This document shows, piece after piece, positions 21,629 to 32,864 of a stretch of DNA of 64,000 nt. This stretch comes from Blasia pusilla (lineage: Eukaryota; Marchantiophyta; Marchantiopsida; Blasiales): NCBI GenBank assembly GCA_050084515.1, contig CM114273.1:31682001-31746000 (forward strand). The letters are read 5' to 3'. How positions within the stretch are numbered: the stretch's first letter is position 1; each line of letters begins with the position of its first letter. Made by a program: the position numbers and the translations under genes. Under the pieces are notes generated by a model. The model was not told the origin of the DNA. It saw only the letters and a program-made list of their open reading frames with translations, and did not search any database.

Positions 21629-22083
21629 GTCTGAGAGAAGAGAAGAAGCCTACGCCTTGTTTGACAATACTAGGGGAAGGTGCCAAAGTGAAGAAGCCCG
21701 TTTTGCACGAATCGTCTTAAGTTGGACCAACAGGAAAGAGTCCGATCACTCACGATCCAACCCGCCGGAATCCGATGGTTGCCTGGAAGTGGTTAAAAGG
21801 TGCAAATGGTCAAAAGTGAAAAGTTGCAAGCCGTGGAAATCCGACGGGTTGCAAAATAGAAGTCCTCGAAGTACATAGACGATCACATTCAAAAAGGCAT
21901 AAAAGATATTCAACAAACTTTTAGAAACACCACCATCGTTCGAAAAAATCTTGTCCTTTATTACATCCGAAAGAAGCTCGGAACTGTACATTTCATCTAT
22001 TCTATGAATTCTTTTGCCCTTGTCATCAAATAAATCCCTACTCCAAACGTTGCAGTCAAGGTGGATCCTTGAGATCTTTCAAC

Positions 22084-22480
22084 TCACTCGTCATTGTCCG
22101 AGAGCTCTTGCAAAATTATCGTCGGCCTTGCCCTCCCGATTTTTGGAATCTTGGGAAGTGACGATGGTGTCACTTCTATGGTGGGTCTGGAACCGGAGCT
22201 CTCGGCTTCGGAGGAGAGTTGTACGCCCCAACTAGCATGTCGTAATCTGCCTTTGCCTCCTTGCAAAGGTCAAACAGATTGTTGCCTTCCCTCAAGGCAG
22301 AGAATGTTTCTGCCACTCTGCCAGACGCCTTTGATACTCGCCCCTTAAAGGCCCACTAAGTCGAACACCAAGTCACCCGGCCTTGAGCAGAGCTCGATGA
22401 GCGTTTTCATCAAGGGTGGCAACTTTTCCCTTCCTCCAAGTAGTGGGGTACAGTCTTGCATGAAAATTGAGTCCGACAGG
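22084..22480 (-). pseudogene. Gene X copy C, methyltransferase C-terminal exon fragment
   Basis: It reads TPLLGGREKLPPLMKTLIEL, then CSRPGDLVFDLVG, then the LFDLCKEAKADYDM region and LQELSDNDE. The layout (motif X-like, then a motif I-like DLVFDLVG) matches the C-terminal half of beta-class N4/N6 DNA methyltransferases. Copy D has the same FDLVG, so the change from the usual D-P-F-x-G may be ancestral to the family. Upstream exons with motif IV are missing here. Confidence 0.5.
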
Positions 22481-22541
22481 TTGCACAATTTCAATGAAAG
22501 CTGCAATTTGACGCCAAAAATGTAGCTCCCAACTTCCGAAT

Positions 22542-22954
22542 GCAACCTGTCGGACTCCGACGAGTTGCTTTCGACCAAAAACATCCAAAAACAGCTTCGA
22601 GTCAAGCAACCCGTCGGACTCCGACGAGTTGCTTTCTTCAAAAAACATCCAAAAATTGCGGCGAGTCGAGCAACTCGTCGGACTCCGACGAGTTGCTTTC
22701 TTCAAAATACATCCAAAGAATGCAGCCAGTCGAGCAACTCGTCGGACTCCGACGAGTTGCTTTGGGCCAAAAACATCCTAAACCTTTGGTCAGTCAAACA
22801 ACTCGTCGGAGTCCAACGAGTTGCTTTCAGCCAAAAACATCCTAAACCAGTGATCAGTCGTGCAACTCGTCGGAGTCCGATGAGTTGCTTTTGGCCAAAA
22901 AAATCCCATAAAGAGTGGCGACTCAAACAACTTGTCGAAGTCTGACGATTTGCA
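22542..22954. repeat. Palindrome array P5: seven units, exact 64-bp period
   Basis: 27-bp palindromes start at 22,542, 22,606, 22,670, 22,734, 22,798 and 22,862, each 64 bp apart, with a diverged seventh at about 22,927. Arms are mostly GCAACTCGTCGGA / TCCGACGAGTTGC. The 37-bp spacers resemble each other (AAAACATCC core). The array fills intron 2 of gene X, as P7 does in copy D. Confidence 0.9.
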
Positions 22955-22970
22955 GCAAGAAGAAACTTAC

Positions 22971-23459
22971 GTGTTCATGGCATGCATGGCCATCTCCACC
23001 GTCGCCATGTGATGAGGGTATGGATGTAGCACCACTGCCTTCACGCAAAAATATGCCTCCAATGAGTTTGTCCATGCCACTGTCCATGCCACTCCTCTGC
23101 AAACTTTGTCCATGCCATGAACTTGTGATTTCCATCCCAGATGAAGAAATACACGTTCCTCATCCTGCTGAATTCCGTCCCCTCTATCGCCCTTCTGAAT
23201 TCCTGATCTCTCATCCTCCAGAATGTGTCGAGCGATTCCAAGTCCTCCTCCGTAACCAGCGCTTGGGTTCCATGGTCATCGTAAGGCTGAACATAGAATG
23301 GAGGGAAGTTGTCGACGTAGGATGTTGTCGCCGCCGATTGTTTGAGCATCGCAATATTCTTGTCAGACTGAATTTTGCGGACATACTCCATTGTCCGCAA
23401 TCGGCAGAGTGGAATTCTCGGGCATTGTGGCCCTTCATCAGTGCCATCTGCTTTACCAC
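22971..23459 (-). pseudogene. Gene X copy C, exon 2 (ParB/Srx-like region)
   Basis: Exon 2 is bounded by an acceptor-side GTGGTAAAGCAG at 23,459 and a GTAAGT donor at 22,970. It contains YFFIWDGNHKFMAWT, with Lys in place of the Arg of copy B. A local duplication of TCCATGCCACT (23,073-23,094) changes the C-terminal end. Exon 1 and the X promoter are gone: about 25 bp beyond exon 2 the sequence joins gene Y. Confidence 0.55.
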
Positions 23460-23484
23460 CTGTCACAACGGGGACAAGATCAAC

Positions 23485-25674
23485 CCTGCGTTGGAGCGTG
23501 TCCTACATACATATTTTTCATTGTCCACGACTTGGGCTCCACGTCAGAGTACACAAGGCTAGCAGTTCATGTTGGCTCCCACACTCATCCTGTGACCGAT
23601 GCAACTGAGACACGTCAAGGAGGATGTGGCGAAGAAAGTTTCCGAGGTCTACACAAACTCTCCGGGTTCAAAGCCCAGAGTGATCAAGCTCACAACGGCA
23701 TCACAAATTTGTGAACAATTGCTTGGAATCCCTGGATAGGATGAGATCACGGCGGCTGAGGAGAAACAACTCTGGGAAAATCTCGCATTTCTCGCTGATC
23801 CTGAATGCTTCCGGAATTTGCTGCGTCAAATACGGGTTCAGGATGGAAAGACGGCCGAAATGGATGCCATCGCCAGAATCAAGGCCAACTCCAGATTTCC
23901 ATTCATTCAGAGATGGTAGTTCATGGGCCAAGGAATCCAGGGCCTATGTCTTCAAAATGTCAACGACAGGTCCGTCGAGTGGCCTCGATCTTATAGATCG
24001 AATGAGGGAAGGGGAAGATCTTTACGGGAGCTGGGTAAGCTTTGATATTTGCTACAGAGTGCTGAACGGATGGTTGACAATGGGTGCTCACGTTTCTGAC
24101 CATGTGGAGAATGGACTCAAAACTATATTTGTGTGTGAAGTAAAGGCAGAAGACGTTGGCAATTTGAAGATGTGTTGGTTACTCTTATTGGAGGTGGTGA
24201 AGGAAAATAAAAGGCCACCTCCGGAAATTTATGGGTTCATGGCGGACAATGCACAACCTGGGTGGATTGCTATCCGGGAAGTGTTATGGGGTGGAGAGGT
24301 TCAACCAGAGAGGGAAAGGTCGGATGCTTTCCATTGGCAACAGTCTGTGACCCGGTACACCAAATCTTGCATCAAGGAGAATAAGAAGACAGAGCATGTC
24401 ACTCTACTCCAACGCTGCAAGGACAGCAAAACCTTGAAGCAGGCCATGGAATGCCAAGAAGAACTTCATGGGTGGTGGAGGAAGCATGCGATTGAGGGGA
24501 AGTACAAAGAGTTGTGCTCTTGGTTGAGTTGGTGGACTGTACGTATGAGACAATGGGGAAACTTCATGCGGCAGGTGAGTTCACTATTTTGTCTTGTCAA
24601 GCTCACGTTGAGAATTGTTTGTAAAGTTGCAACTCACGTTGAGAAGCGTGGAAACAATAGGGATTTCAAACCGAAGAAACCAAGCAAGCTGTCGGATGCG
24701 ACGCGTTGCGTGAGTGTGCAACCCGTCGGAAACTGACGGGTTGCATCCAGAATTTTGGAGCAACCCGTATGCAAGTCGCATGTATACAAGGCCTGCAAAT
24801 AGTTCGACCCGGATGGGTTTCGGATGACTTGCACTTGGATCTTCCAGCCCGGAGTGGCGAAAGGTTCTTGCAACCCGTCTGAATCCGATGGGTTGCAGTA
24901 GGTGGGTTTAGGGTTGCAACACGTCGGGACCCGACGGGTCGCAGAGTCGTTCATGGGATGCCTCCAGGGATTGAATATTCATGAAAATGCCCTCTGCCCC
25001 AACACAAGTGGAGCAGAAAGTGTTCATTCCTCCTGGAGGTCGTCACAAGCATGCCAACGAATTTCACTTGTGGAGGCATGCCAACAAGACTAGGCAAGAG
25101 CAATGCTACAGTCTACAGCATCCCATATCTTCCTCATAAAAGGCATAACAAAAGGAAGGGGGCCGTCGATCTACGAGCTCTATGTTAGGGCGGCTGTGAG
25201 ATCTGGTGATGAAAAACAATATGTGGAAGCCTTCAACCGGTGCGTAGCTGGAACTCCCCTCAAGCGAGACGTACACATTGGTGGGGATATTCGCGGGCGG
25301 GTTTCAAGACGTCCCATACAGATGGTGGTAGAGCAATCCGACGGCAATGTTAGAAGGGAACGAAAATAGCTCAGCAGTCAAAGAAATAAGGTACCTGTCG
25401 GAACCAGACAGGTTGCAAGGCCCCCGGACCGCTCCCAAATCCGTGATGGAGACCCTTCTCCAAAATCAGTGAATGTCTTATTTCAAAAGCCCTCCGTTGC
25501 TGGAAGTTTGCACAATATGGAATTTCGGTAATGGAGGTGGATTGCAACCTAAAAGCGGTGGCATATATCTTGGAGCAACCTAGGACATGGACCCACTTGC
25601 AGGCAAGATCTGATGGCATTAGGAGAGCATGTGGAACTTTCCTAAATAAGAACTGTACAAGGACTGGACAACCA
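23485..25674 (+). pseudogene. Gene Y copy in unit C, lacking N-terminus and SWIM exon
   Basis: Matches Y2 from about 34,630. The open frame at 23,711-24,736 (341 residues) is the best-preserved transposase core in the window: SFDICYRVLNGWLTMGAHV, then IYGFMADNAQPGWIAIREVL, then SDAFHWQQSVTRYTKSC and ELCSWLSWWTVRMRQW. The D in MADNA, the His in FHW and the later acidic residues fit a D-D-E transposase with a C/D-x-x-H block, as in Mutator-like enzymes. A GTGAGT donor follows at about 24,576, and an exon restarts near 24,967. The copy ends at 25,674 against the left terminus of unit D. Confidence 0.6.
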
Positions 25675-25840
25675 CGGGGGCTGGTATTTTGGTAGGAGAG
25701 AGTAAGAGAGGAGAGGAAGAGAGAGAGTCTCTCTTCAAAAAAAAGGGCCAAATCCGCCTCTCTCTTCAAAACTTTTTGACATATTTGAAATTTTTGTTTG
25801 CTTTCAAATTCATGAAATCTTTAGAAGAGAGTAGGTAGTG
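25675..25840 (+). repeat. Left terminus of X/Y unit D
   Basis: GGGGGCTGGTATTTTGGTAG, then purine-rich AGAGAGG sequence, CTCTCTT, an A tract and GGGCCAAATCC. It is collinear with 20,479-20,640. It abuts gene Y of unit C directly, without a visible 8-bp duplication partner at this junction. Confidence 0.65.
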
Positions 25841-26724
25841 GTCCACATTTGGCCCTAAAAAAACCTCCTTTTTCCTTGGGGGCGAAAAAAAAATAGACAT
25901 CATAAGACCACTACAAACATTTTTCCATCATTCTCCATGTGAGCCTAAGTTTCTTAACATTACCTGTCTCGGTCTACAAAAAATAGTGCCCATGGGTATT
26001 TTTGCTGGAGGACCACCCGGATGCCTATCTCTCTTTTTGCAGGGATTGTTGCCTGCATCATGGCCTCCCCTGAATTGCCCCATAACCAACTTTTTGTTGG
26101 TTATGAATGTGAACACATGAGAGGATAATTGAACCGAAAGATTGTTAGCTGTCTGGAGTAAAGAGGAACTGATGTCCCTTCATTCAGATCCTAAAGTTGA
26201 GAAACCGAGAAGCTGCACCCCTCCCAACCTGTAAGAAAGCTCACCATGAGAAAGGAAAGATTTTTAGAAGTGATTTTCTTCCACCCTGCACCCATGACAA
26301 TCTAACAGGTTGGGAATCCAAAATGGCAATCCGACAGGTAGTAGGAATCCTACACATCTTAGACAAGAAAAGAAGCCTACAACTGGTTTGACAAATGTAG
26401 GGGAACGAGCCAAAAGTTAAGAAGCCCGCCACAATGCGTCAGAAGTTGGTCTCACAGGGAAAGAGTCCGAAAGCACTCAGCGACCAACCTCGTTGAATCC
26501 GACTGACTTGCTTGGAAATGGTTTAAAAATTGTAGTGGGAAAAAAGCTCAAAGTTGCAACCCGTCGGAATCATCCGGGTTGCAAAATTGTAATTCCGAGT
26601 AGCTAAAATAACACAATGCACAAGTCCCAAAAAATTTCCAGCAAAATTTTACAAACACCATTGCCGGTTGAAAAAATATCGACCTTTATTACCTCCGAAG
26701 GAACCTCGGAAATGTACATTTGAC
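25841..26724. other. Subterminal non-coding part of unit D
   Basis: No gene is supported. Compared with unit C it carries extra sequence at about 25,945-26,100 that includes an inverted repeat (ACCAACTTTTTGTTGGT near 26,087-26,103). One palindrome half-pair lies at 26,556-26,583. Confidence 0.4.
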
Positions 26725-27050
26725 CTAGTCTATGATTTCTTCAGCCTCTTCATCTACAAATTTACTCCTAACTCTCCTCGGTGATAGTACCAAAGGAATG
26801 TCCTGGGATACAAGTGGCTCCTCTGGCCGATTGTAGACGGGGATCGAAAATTTTGGCGAATTCGAGAGCCTTGGCCCCCCCCTAGGTACGCCATAATGGT
26901 CCCATGTAACCTGATTTAAGTCCCACCGCCTTCGTCGGCAGTATACCTTGTACGCTCTGCAATGTGACACCTATCCAGTATCAATATGTGCTCTGTCCTT
27001 GGTAATACCATTATGGCAATCGCACAGGTAGTAGGAATCCAACACGTTTA
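26725..27050 (-). pseudogene. Terminal exon A of an X-unit gene, copy D
   Basis: The frame at 26,970-26,725 reads HCRAYKVYCRRRRWDLNQV and TWDHYGVPRGGPRLSN, and ends FVDEEAEEIID-stop. An in-frame TAG precedes it (near 26,972), where copy C has Trp. It lies downstream of the methyltransferase exon, separated by a repeated 3' flank with palindromes at 27,160-27,260. Function unknown. Confidence 0.45.
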
Positions 27051-28076
27051 AGAGAAGAAAAGAAGCCTACGCCTGCCTTTACGAGTTGAGGGGAAGGTGC
27101 CAAGGGAAGAAGCCCGCCACACTTCCTCTTAAGTTGGACCAACAGGGAAAGAGTCCGATCAGGCAACCTGTCGGAATCCGACAGGTTGCTTGGAAGTGGT
27201 AAAAAGGTGTTGTCGTCAAAAAGTGAAAACTTGCAAGCAGGAGAAATCCGACGGGTTGCAAAATAGAAGTCCGTGGAGTACATAGACGATCACATTCGAA
27301 GACATAAAAAATGTTCAGCAAACTTTTACAAGCACCACCATCGTTCGAAAAAATCTTCTCCTTTATATCATCCGAAAAAAGCTCGGAACTGTACATTTGA
27401 TCTATTCTATGAAATCTTTTGCCTCATCATCAAAAAACTCCCTATTCCAAACGCTGCAGTCAAGTGGGTCGTTGAGTTCTTTGAACTCACTCGCCATCAT
27501 CGTCGAGAGCTCTTGCAAAATTACTTTCGGCCTTGCCCTCCCGATTTTCGGAATCGTTGGAAGTGACGATGGTATCACAACCAATGGTGGGTCCGAACCG
27601 AGCTCGACTTCGTGGAGAGTTGTACGCCCCAACGAGCCTTTTCAGATTCTCGCCTTTGCCTCCTTGCAAAGGTCAAACAGTTCCTGCCTTCCCTCGAGGC
27701 AGAGAATGTTCCTGCCACTATGCCATGCGCCTTTGATACTTGCCCTTGAAATTCCCACTAAGTCGAACACCAAGTCACCCAGCCTTGAGCAGAGCTCGAT
27801 GAGCGTTTGCATCAGGGCTGGCGATTTTTCCCTTCCTCCCAAAAGTGGGGTACTGTCTTGCATGTAAATTCCCGGGGGGGAATTGTACAAACTATCTAAG
27901 CTGTACCCATCTGAGCATGGATCCACAGGATCCTGGATCTTGAACACCTGAAAATTGTGCTCGGGCCGAACGAAGCAGTACACGTAGGAGTGGTCCATCT
28001 GTAAAGAAGCACGTTGGAAACAATGTCAGCAACTAAAGAAGTCGGCTTGAGAACTTTTTCAATTACTAACTTTGGA

Positions 28077-28461
28077 TCAACCTGTCGGAGTCCGACGGGT
28101 TGTTTTGTCCCGACCAACCCGCCGCCTTCCGATGGGTTGGTCGTGACTAAAACAACTCTGCGGGCTCTCCGTTGACCGTGTCCGTGAGCAACCCGTCGGA
28201 AGGCGACGGGTTTGTTGGCCTAGAGCAGACCCATGCTCGGTGAGAGCAACCCGCCGCTATCGACGGGTTGCATTTTTTTCCGAAACACAGGAAAAACCAA
28301 AAGCAAGCGCAACCCGTCGGGTTCCGACGGGTTGTAGGTACACCACGGTTTTCCCTGTGTATGTGGGAAAGATGCAACCCGTCGGAAACCGACGGGTTGC
28401 TCTCAGCCGAGCATAAGCTGCTCTAAGCCAACAACCCGTCGCCTTCCGACGGGTTGCTCAC
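28077..28461. repeat. Palindrome cluster P6 in the gene X methyltransferase intron
   Basis: Seven palindromes in 385 bp, starting near 28,077, 28,114, 28,188, 28,245, 28,308, 28,374 and 28,431. Some have central GCCTTC or AAA instead of GAGT, giving perfect 12-13 bp arms around different loops. The intron separates the motif IV exon from the motif X/I exon. Confidence 0.85.
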
Positions 28462-30609
28462 GGACAAAAACAACGGAGACTTACACTCATTGAGCCTTAC
28501 CCGAATTTGAAAATATAATTGAGATAAAACTACAGGAATTGAGCCTTACCCGAATCTGACTTGTCGCGGATCGGAGTGGGTGCTCATTTTTTATGATCCA
28601 CGATTGCGTTGTCCACCACTTTAGCGACCTCTTGAGGCACTGTAGGTTGAAGAGCTCATCCTCGCTCCCTCCAGTCAACACCAAGAAGCAGCCCTTGTCA
28701 CTCAGATAGGCATCTGCAAAGGAGAACAATAGCGCGATTTGGTCATAAGAGAGCGGCACATTCCACTCAGGTACCCCGTCCGACGGATTCTCGCCCCACA
28801 GTCGCAACCCCGAGGGCAGATCAGCAATCAAGAGATCCACCGCAACCTCTTCAACCACTCCATTCACCGTCCAAACAGCGTGCTCGTTTCATTGGAGCTT
28901 CCGTCCCAGCGTTGTCAATTTATCGATGGCTGGTGTCGACTCTTGAGAACTGAAGCTTTTCAGCTCATCCAGTAAAGAAGTGAACTGAAGGAGGATGCTT
29001 GTCCGGGTCGTTGTTTGTCTGTGTCTTCCCAAGGATGATGGACTGTATTCTCCTTGGGACAACCCTGGCACCTCTCGCTTCCGCTTCTCCCGAGTCTCAT
29101 GGACGGCTTGTCGGGTCTCTATGACCTCGAGACTCTAGTGGGGTTTTTTCGCCGAGGACCTGGTCCGACCCTCTCTCCCCCCGCCGGACGATTCCGCCTC
29201 GGCCTTGAATCTTCAGCCTCTCTTTGGGAAGACTCGGCCTCGAATTTTCCCTCCCTTGCCTTGCCTTTGAGACCATTTGTGGATTTGTCTTTGGTCAGGC
29301 GGACCTTGGAAGCCAACTCAGCTGTCTCGTGGGCTTGCTCTTCCGCATCTCCTCCGAAGAAGTCTTCAGGCTGCACAAAATTGGGGATGTCGTCCCATCC
29401 TGAGGCCACTGCATCATGAAGCACTCGTAAATCCTTCTCGGTGATGTCTTAAGGGTCGTTGAAGTCAAGGCAAATCGGGCAATTCTCCACCTCCCAATCA
29501 GACATGTGCTGCCCCATCTCCATGTCGTACATGGAGAATGTCTCTCCATCAGGCGGCAAAGCCCACAATTTCAAGGCTGCCGATAATTTTCCCCAAGTAC
29601 CTGCATTCTTACACTGGACGAGATACCTGGAGACCATCCGTTGGGCAGCTTTTACTCGAACTGAATCGGCCGTCTGCTCCTGTAGATCTCGCTTCTCTTT
29701 TGCTTGATCCCGTTTGTTCCCCTCGATTTCTTCGTCAAGCTCTGCCTAAGGGAGGACGCAAACCTTGAACATTGTCTTGAATAATGGGTTTTTTATTGGC
29801 TTGTCCCGGATGTCATCAAGCCAAACCTCGAAATCTACAGAACTTTCCAGGTTTGCTTCATCCGGAATGGGCTCTAATCTTTTGAGCTCCGCTTGCATGG
29901 GCCCAAAGACGGACTTCCCGATAACCAACGCGCCCCTAACGACCATTCGCGTAGCCAGTGGGAGATCACTGGATCGGACACACCCGGAGGATGGTGTGCC
30001 GCCCTCTTCTGGGCCTCTGTGCCCTCGAGACTGATTTTCATCAGTCGGATCCTCCTAAACTCGCTTATGCCAGACAACGCAAACCGATGCACGCGATCCA
30101 AGGACATTTTCTCCCCAATCCGACCTTGCGGATCTTCATCCCTTTTCCGCTGGCGCTTGATAATTGCCTTCAGCTCCTTGTAGAACTCCGGACCAAGTTC
30201 GGGGTTGAGAATGCTAATGTATCGTTGCATCTTGCTCGCCGGGTATTTCGTGGCTGCAGATACTGCAGCTTGGATGAATTTCGCGCGCTCAGACCCAGAT
30301 ACTTTCTCCCTCCGCTCAAGCTCCAGTGCAGCGCTCTTCTTCGCGGCCTGTATCTTCGACCAGCAAAGGATGGTTATGGCTGCATCTTGGGAAATAAACT
30401 TATTTGCCCAAGTTTTCTTTTTTATCTGAGCACCCTTTGCAAGCATCTGATTTACAAGGGCGTCGCCCAAGAACCCCTTGTACTCTCCCGGGTGCGTCGT
30501 AAGCACCTTCTTCACCCGATCGATCCTCCGATCCATGGTGGGTGACATTCCCTTCCGATACAATCCTGCACATCCAAACTCAACCCGTCAAAAAATTACA
30601 TGGGTTCCT

Positions 30610-31262
30610 GCAACCCGTCGGAGTCCGACGGGTCGTCACAGCTCAAGGTCGGATTCTAGGAACGAGCTAAATGATGCAACCCGTCGGAGTCCAACGGATT
30701 GCATTCAGAATTGCTAATGCCTGGTTTCAACCCGTCGAACTCCGACGGGTTGTGCAATTGAACATACTAACGTGGACATAGCAACCCGTCGGAGTCCGAC
30801 AGGTTGCGCAATTGAATGGAAACTTGCAATTTGATGCGAAATTTGCTAAACCAACTTCCAAATGCAACCCGTCGGACTCTGACGAGTTGATTTCGGCCAA
30901 AAACAGTTTCGAGTCAAGCAACCCGTCGGACACCGACGGGTTGCTTTGGGCAAGAAACATACTAAACCTGCGGTCAGTCGAACAACTCGTCCGAGTCCGA
31001 CGAGTTGCTTTCTTCAAAAAACATCATGAAAAGGCGGCGAGTCGAGCAACCCGTCGGACTCCGACGGTTTGCTTTGGGCCAAAAACTTATTAAATCTGTG
31101 GTCAGTCGAACAACTCGTCAGAGTCCAACGAGTTGCATTCTTCAAAAACATCCACGAAAAAAGCGTCGAAGTCGAGCAACTCGTCGAGTCCGACGAGTTG
31201 CTTTCGGCAAAAAACCTAATCCATTCATCAATCGAGCAACTCGTCGGAGTCCGACGAGTTGC
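30610..31262. repeat. Palindrome array P7 in gene X intron 2
   Basis: Eleven palindromes start near 30,610, 30,676, 30,727, 30,781, 30,864, 30,918, 30,982, 31,046, 31,110, 31,176 and 31,236. Steps of exactly 64 bp occur from 30,918 to 31,110. Arms alternate between the CCC/GGG and CTC/GAG types. It is the counterpart of P5 in copy C. Confidence 0.9.
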
Positions 31263-32699
31263 GTTTGGCCAAAAGCATCCCAACAACAGTCCCGACCCAG
31301 CAAGAAGATACTCACGTGTTCATGGCATGCATTGCCATCTCCACCGTCGCCATGTGATGAGGGAATGGATGAAGGACCACTGCCTTCACGCAAAAATGTG
31401 CCTCCAAGGAGTTGGGCCGCTCCTCTGCAAACTTGATCCACGCCATGAACCTGTGATTTCCATCCCTAGATGAAGAAATAAAGATTCCTCATCCAGCTGA
31501 ATTTCGTGCCCTCTACTTGCCTTCTGAAATCCTAGTCTCTCATCCTCCAGAATGTGTCGAGCTTATCCAAGTCCTCCTCCATAACCAGGGCTTGGGTTCC
31601 ATGCTCGTCGGAAGGCTGAACATAGAAGGGAGGAAAGTTGTCGACGTAGGATGCTGTCGCCGCCGATTGTTTAAGCTTCGCGATGTCCTCGTTGGACTAA
31701 ATTTCGTGGACGTATTCCATTGTCCGCAATCGGCAGAGTGGAATCCTCGAGGCGTTGTGGCCCTCCATCAATGCCATCTGCTTTACCTCCTGTCAGAACC
31801 GAGACAAGATCAATAAGCTACACTGAATTCCCAATGAATTGCAATTCACATAATTCAAAAAACCTAGATCCTCTCTTACCCGCTCGAAAATTGGGTCGGT
31901 TTCTTGACCAGCCAACTTGTCTGAGACAGAAGCTGGCAAATCGACTGGGAACTCGTCCATCCGATAAAGGTCGATGTCTTCCGCCGGGCTTGGAGACGAG
32001 AATGACCGCTCTCCGGCTTCTTCGAAAATATCCACCATCTCCACGCTGGCGGTCCTCATGACCTCATCGTCCGTGATTTGAACTTCTGGCGTTTCCGCTA
32101 TGTTGATTGTCTCCTCGGACTTCATCGGGGATATTTCCCCCATCTCAACACTTTCGGTTGGACGGGCAGGGCTATCCTCAATGGCTATCGCTTTTTCCCT
32201 CCTCGCTTTAGCCAATTCTGCTCTCCTCACCGACGCGTCCAGACGCTTCTTTTCTCTCTTTTCGTCGGCAATCCTTTTCTTCAAGGCCTGCGACGTCTTA
32301 GCCTCTGCGTTCTGTCCATCGAGCGCCTCTTGAACACGTCTCGCAAGAAGCCCTGGTTGTGCATCTCCGCTTCCCTTTCCCACTCCTCGATTTCCTGCTG
32401 CCTAATTTCAGTCGCCGAACGAGGCCCTGGAGATGCTGACGCAGGAGTCCTAATGGACTTCGGAGTGAAGCCCCCAGACTTGTTGGCTTGTGATTTTTTC
32501 CTCGTCATTTTTTCCGGAAATGCCTCCACCTATGTCCACAATGAATCGCTTGATCAGTCGCCTTGCTGATGTCGAGATGAGTCGCCTTGATGGGTAGCTC
32601 GAATCGTCTCGCGATCATTCAGTCGAACCGTCTCGCTCTCGTTCCCTCGTATCGACTCGCGATGACTCGCCGTGTGAAACGCCCCTTGGTATCTGATCA

Positions 32700-32860
32700 G
32701 CTGCTGCGCGGGAGAGAGAGGAATGGAGATCGCGAAATGAGAAACCGGAAATGAGCGATTTATGCCCTACTTATACTTTTCTAGCCGTTGGGCTTACCGT
32801 TGGGTCCCGTCGTCCTTTCGACGGCGACGTGCCGGAGGTTACGGAAGTCCAGAGGTGAAA
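32700..32860 (-). promoter_or_regulatory. Promoter and leader of gene X copy D
   Basis: Minus-strand TATAAGTA at 32,768-32,775 sits in a block matching bases 1-300 of copy A. The transcript would run left. Upstream lies palindrome cluster P8, shared with the divergent gene Y2 promoter. Confidence 0.5.
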
Positions 32861-32864
32861 AATG

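Larger units (their letters stand above)
27402..32508 (-). pseudogene. Gene X copy D: coiled coil, ParB/Srx-like, N4/N6-methyltransferase-like
   Basis: Start ATG at 32,508 (MTRKKSQANK). Exon 1 (to 31,880) is coiled-coil-like. Exon 2 (31,790-31,316) holds the DGNHR region. Intron 2 carries palindrome array P7. A middle region (30,558-28,870) is Lys/Glu-rich with unknown function. The methyltransferase part begins near 28,850: VDLLIADLPSGLRLWG (motif IV-like, DLPSG for DPPY), then GCFLVLTGG, a donor at 28,549 and palindromes P6. The last exon (27,998-27,402) has GGREKSPALMQTLIEL (motif X-like), GDLVFDLVG (motif I-like) and ILCLEG. Order IV-X-I is beta-class. Defects: 1-nt deletion near 32,363, 1-nt insertion near 31,467, stops near 29,746, 29,449 and 28,888. 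The exon 2 to exon 3 phase does not fit, so an exon may be missing from this model. Confidence 0.55.

Noticed and set aside
22542-22954. CRISPR array (27-bp palindromic repeats, 37-bp spacers)
   Set aside because: The spacers resemble each other, the arrays lie in introns of a eukaryotic element, repeats vary between copies, and no cas-like gene is present.
29440-29520. Zinc finger in the middle of gene X (CPIC)
   Set aside because: Only one CxxC pair is visible and no partner ligands follow in a consistent frame.
30540-31320. Direct splice from gene X exon 2 to the exon starting near 30,558
   Set aside because: Good donor and acceptor exist, but the phase does not join the best open frames; an extra exon or an indel is needed, so it is not asserted.
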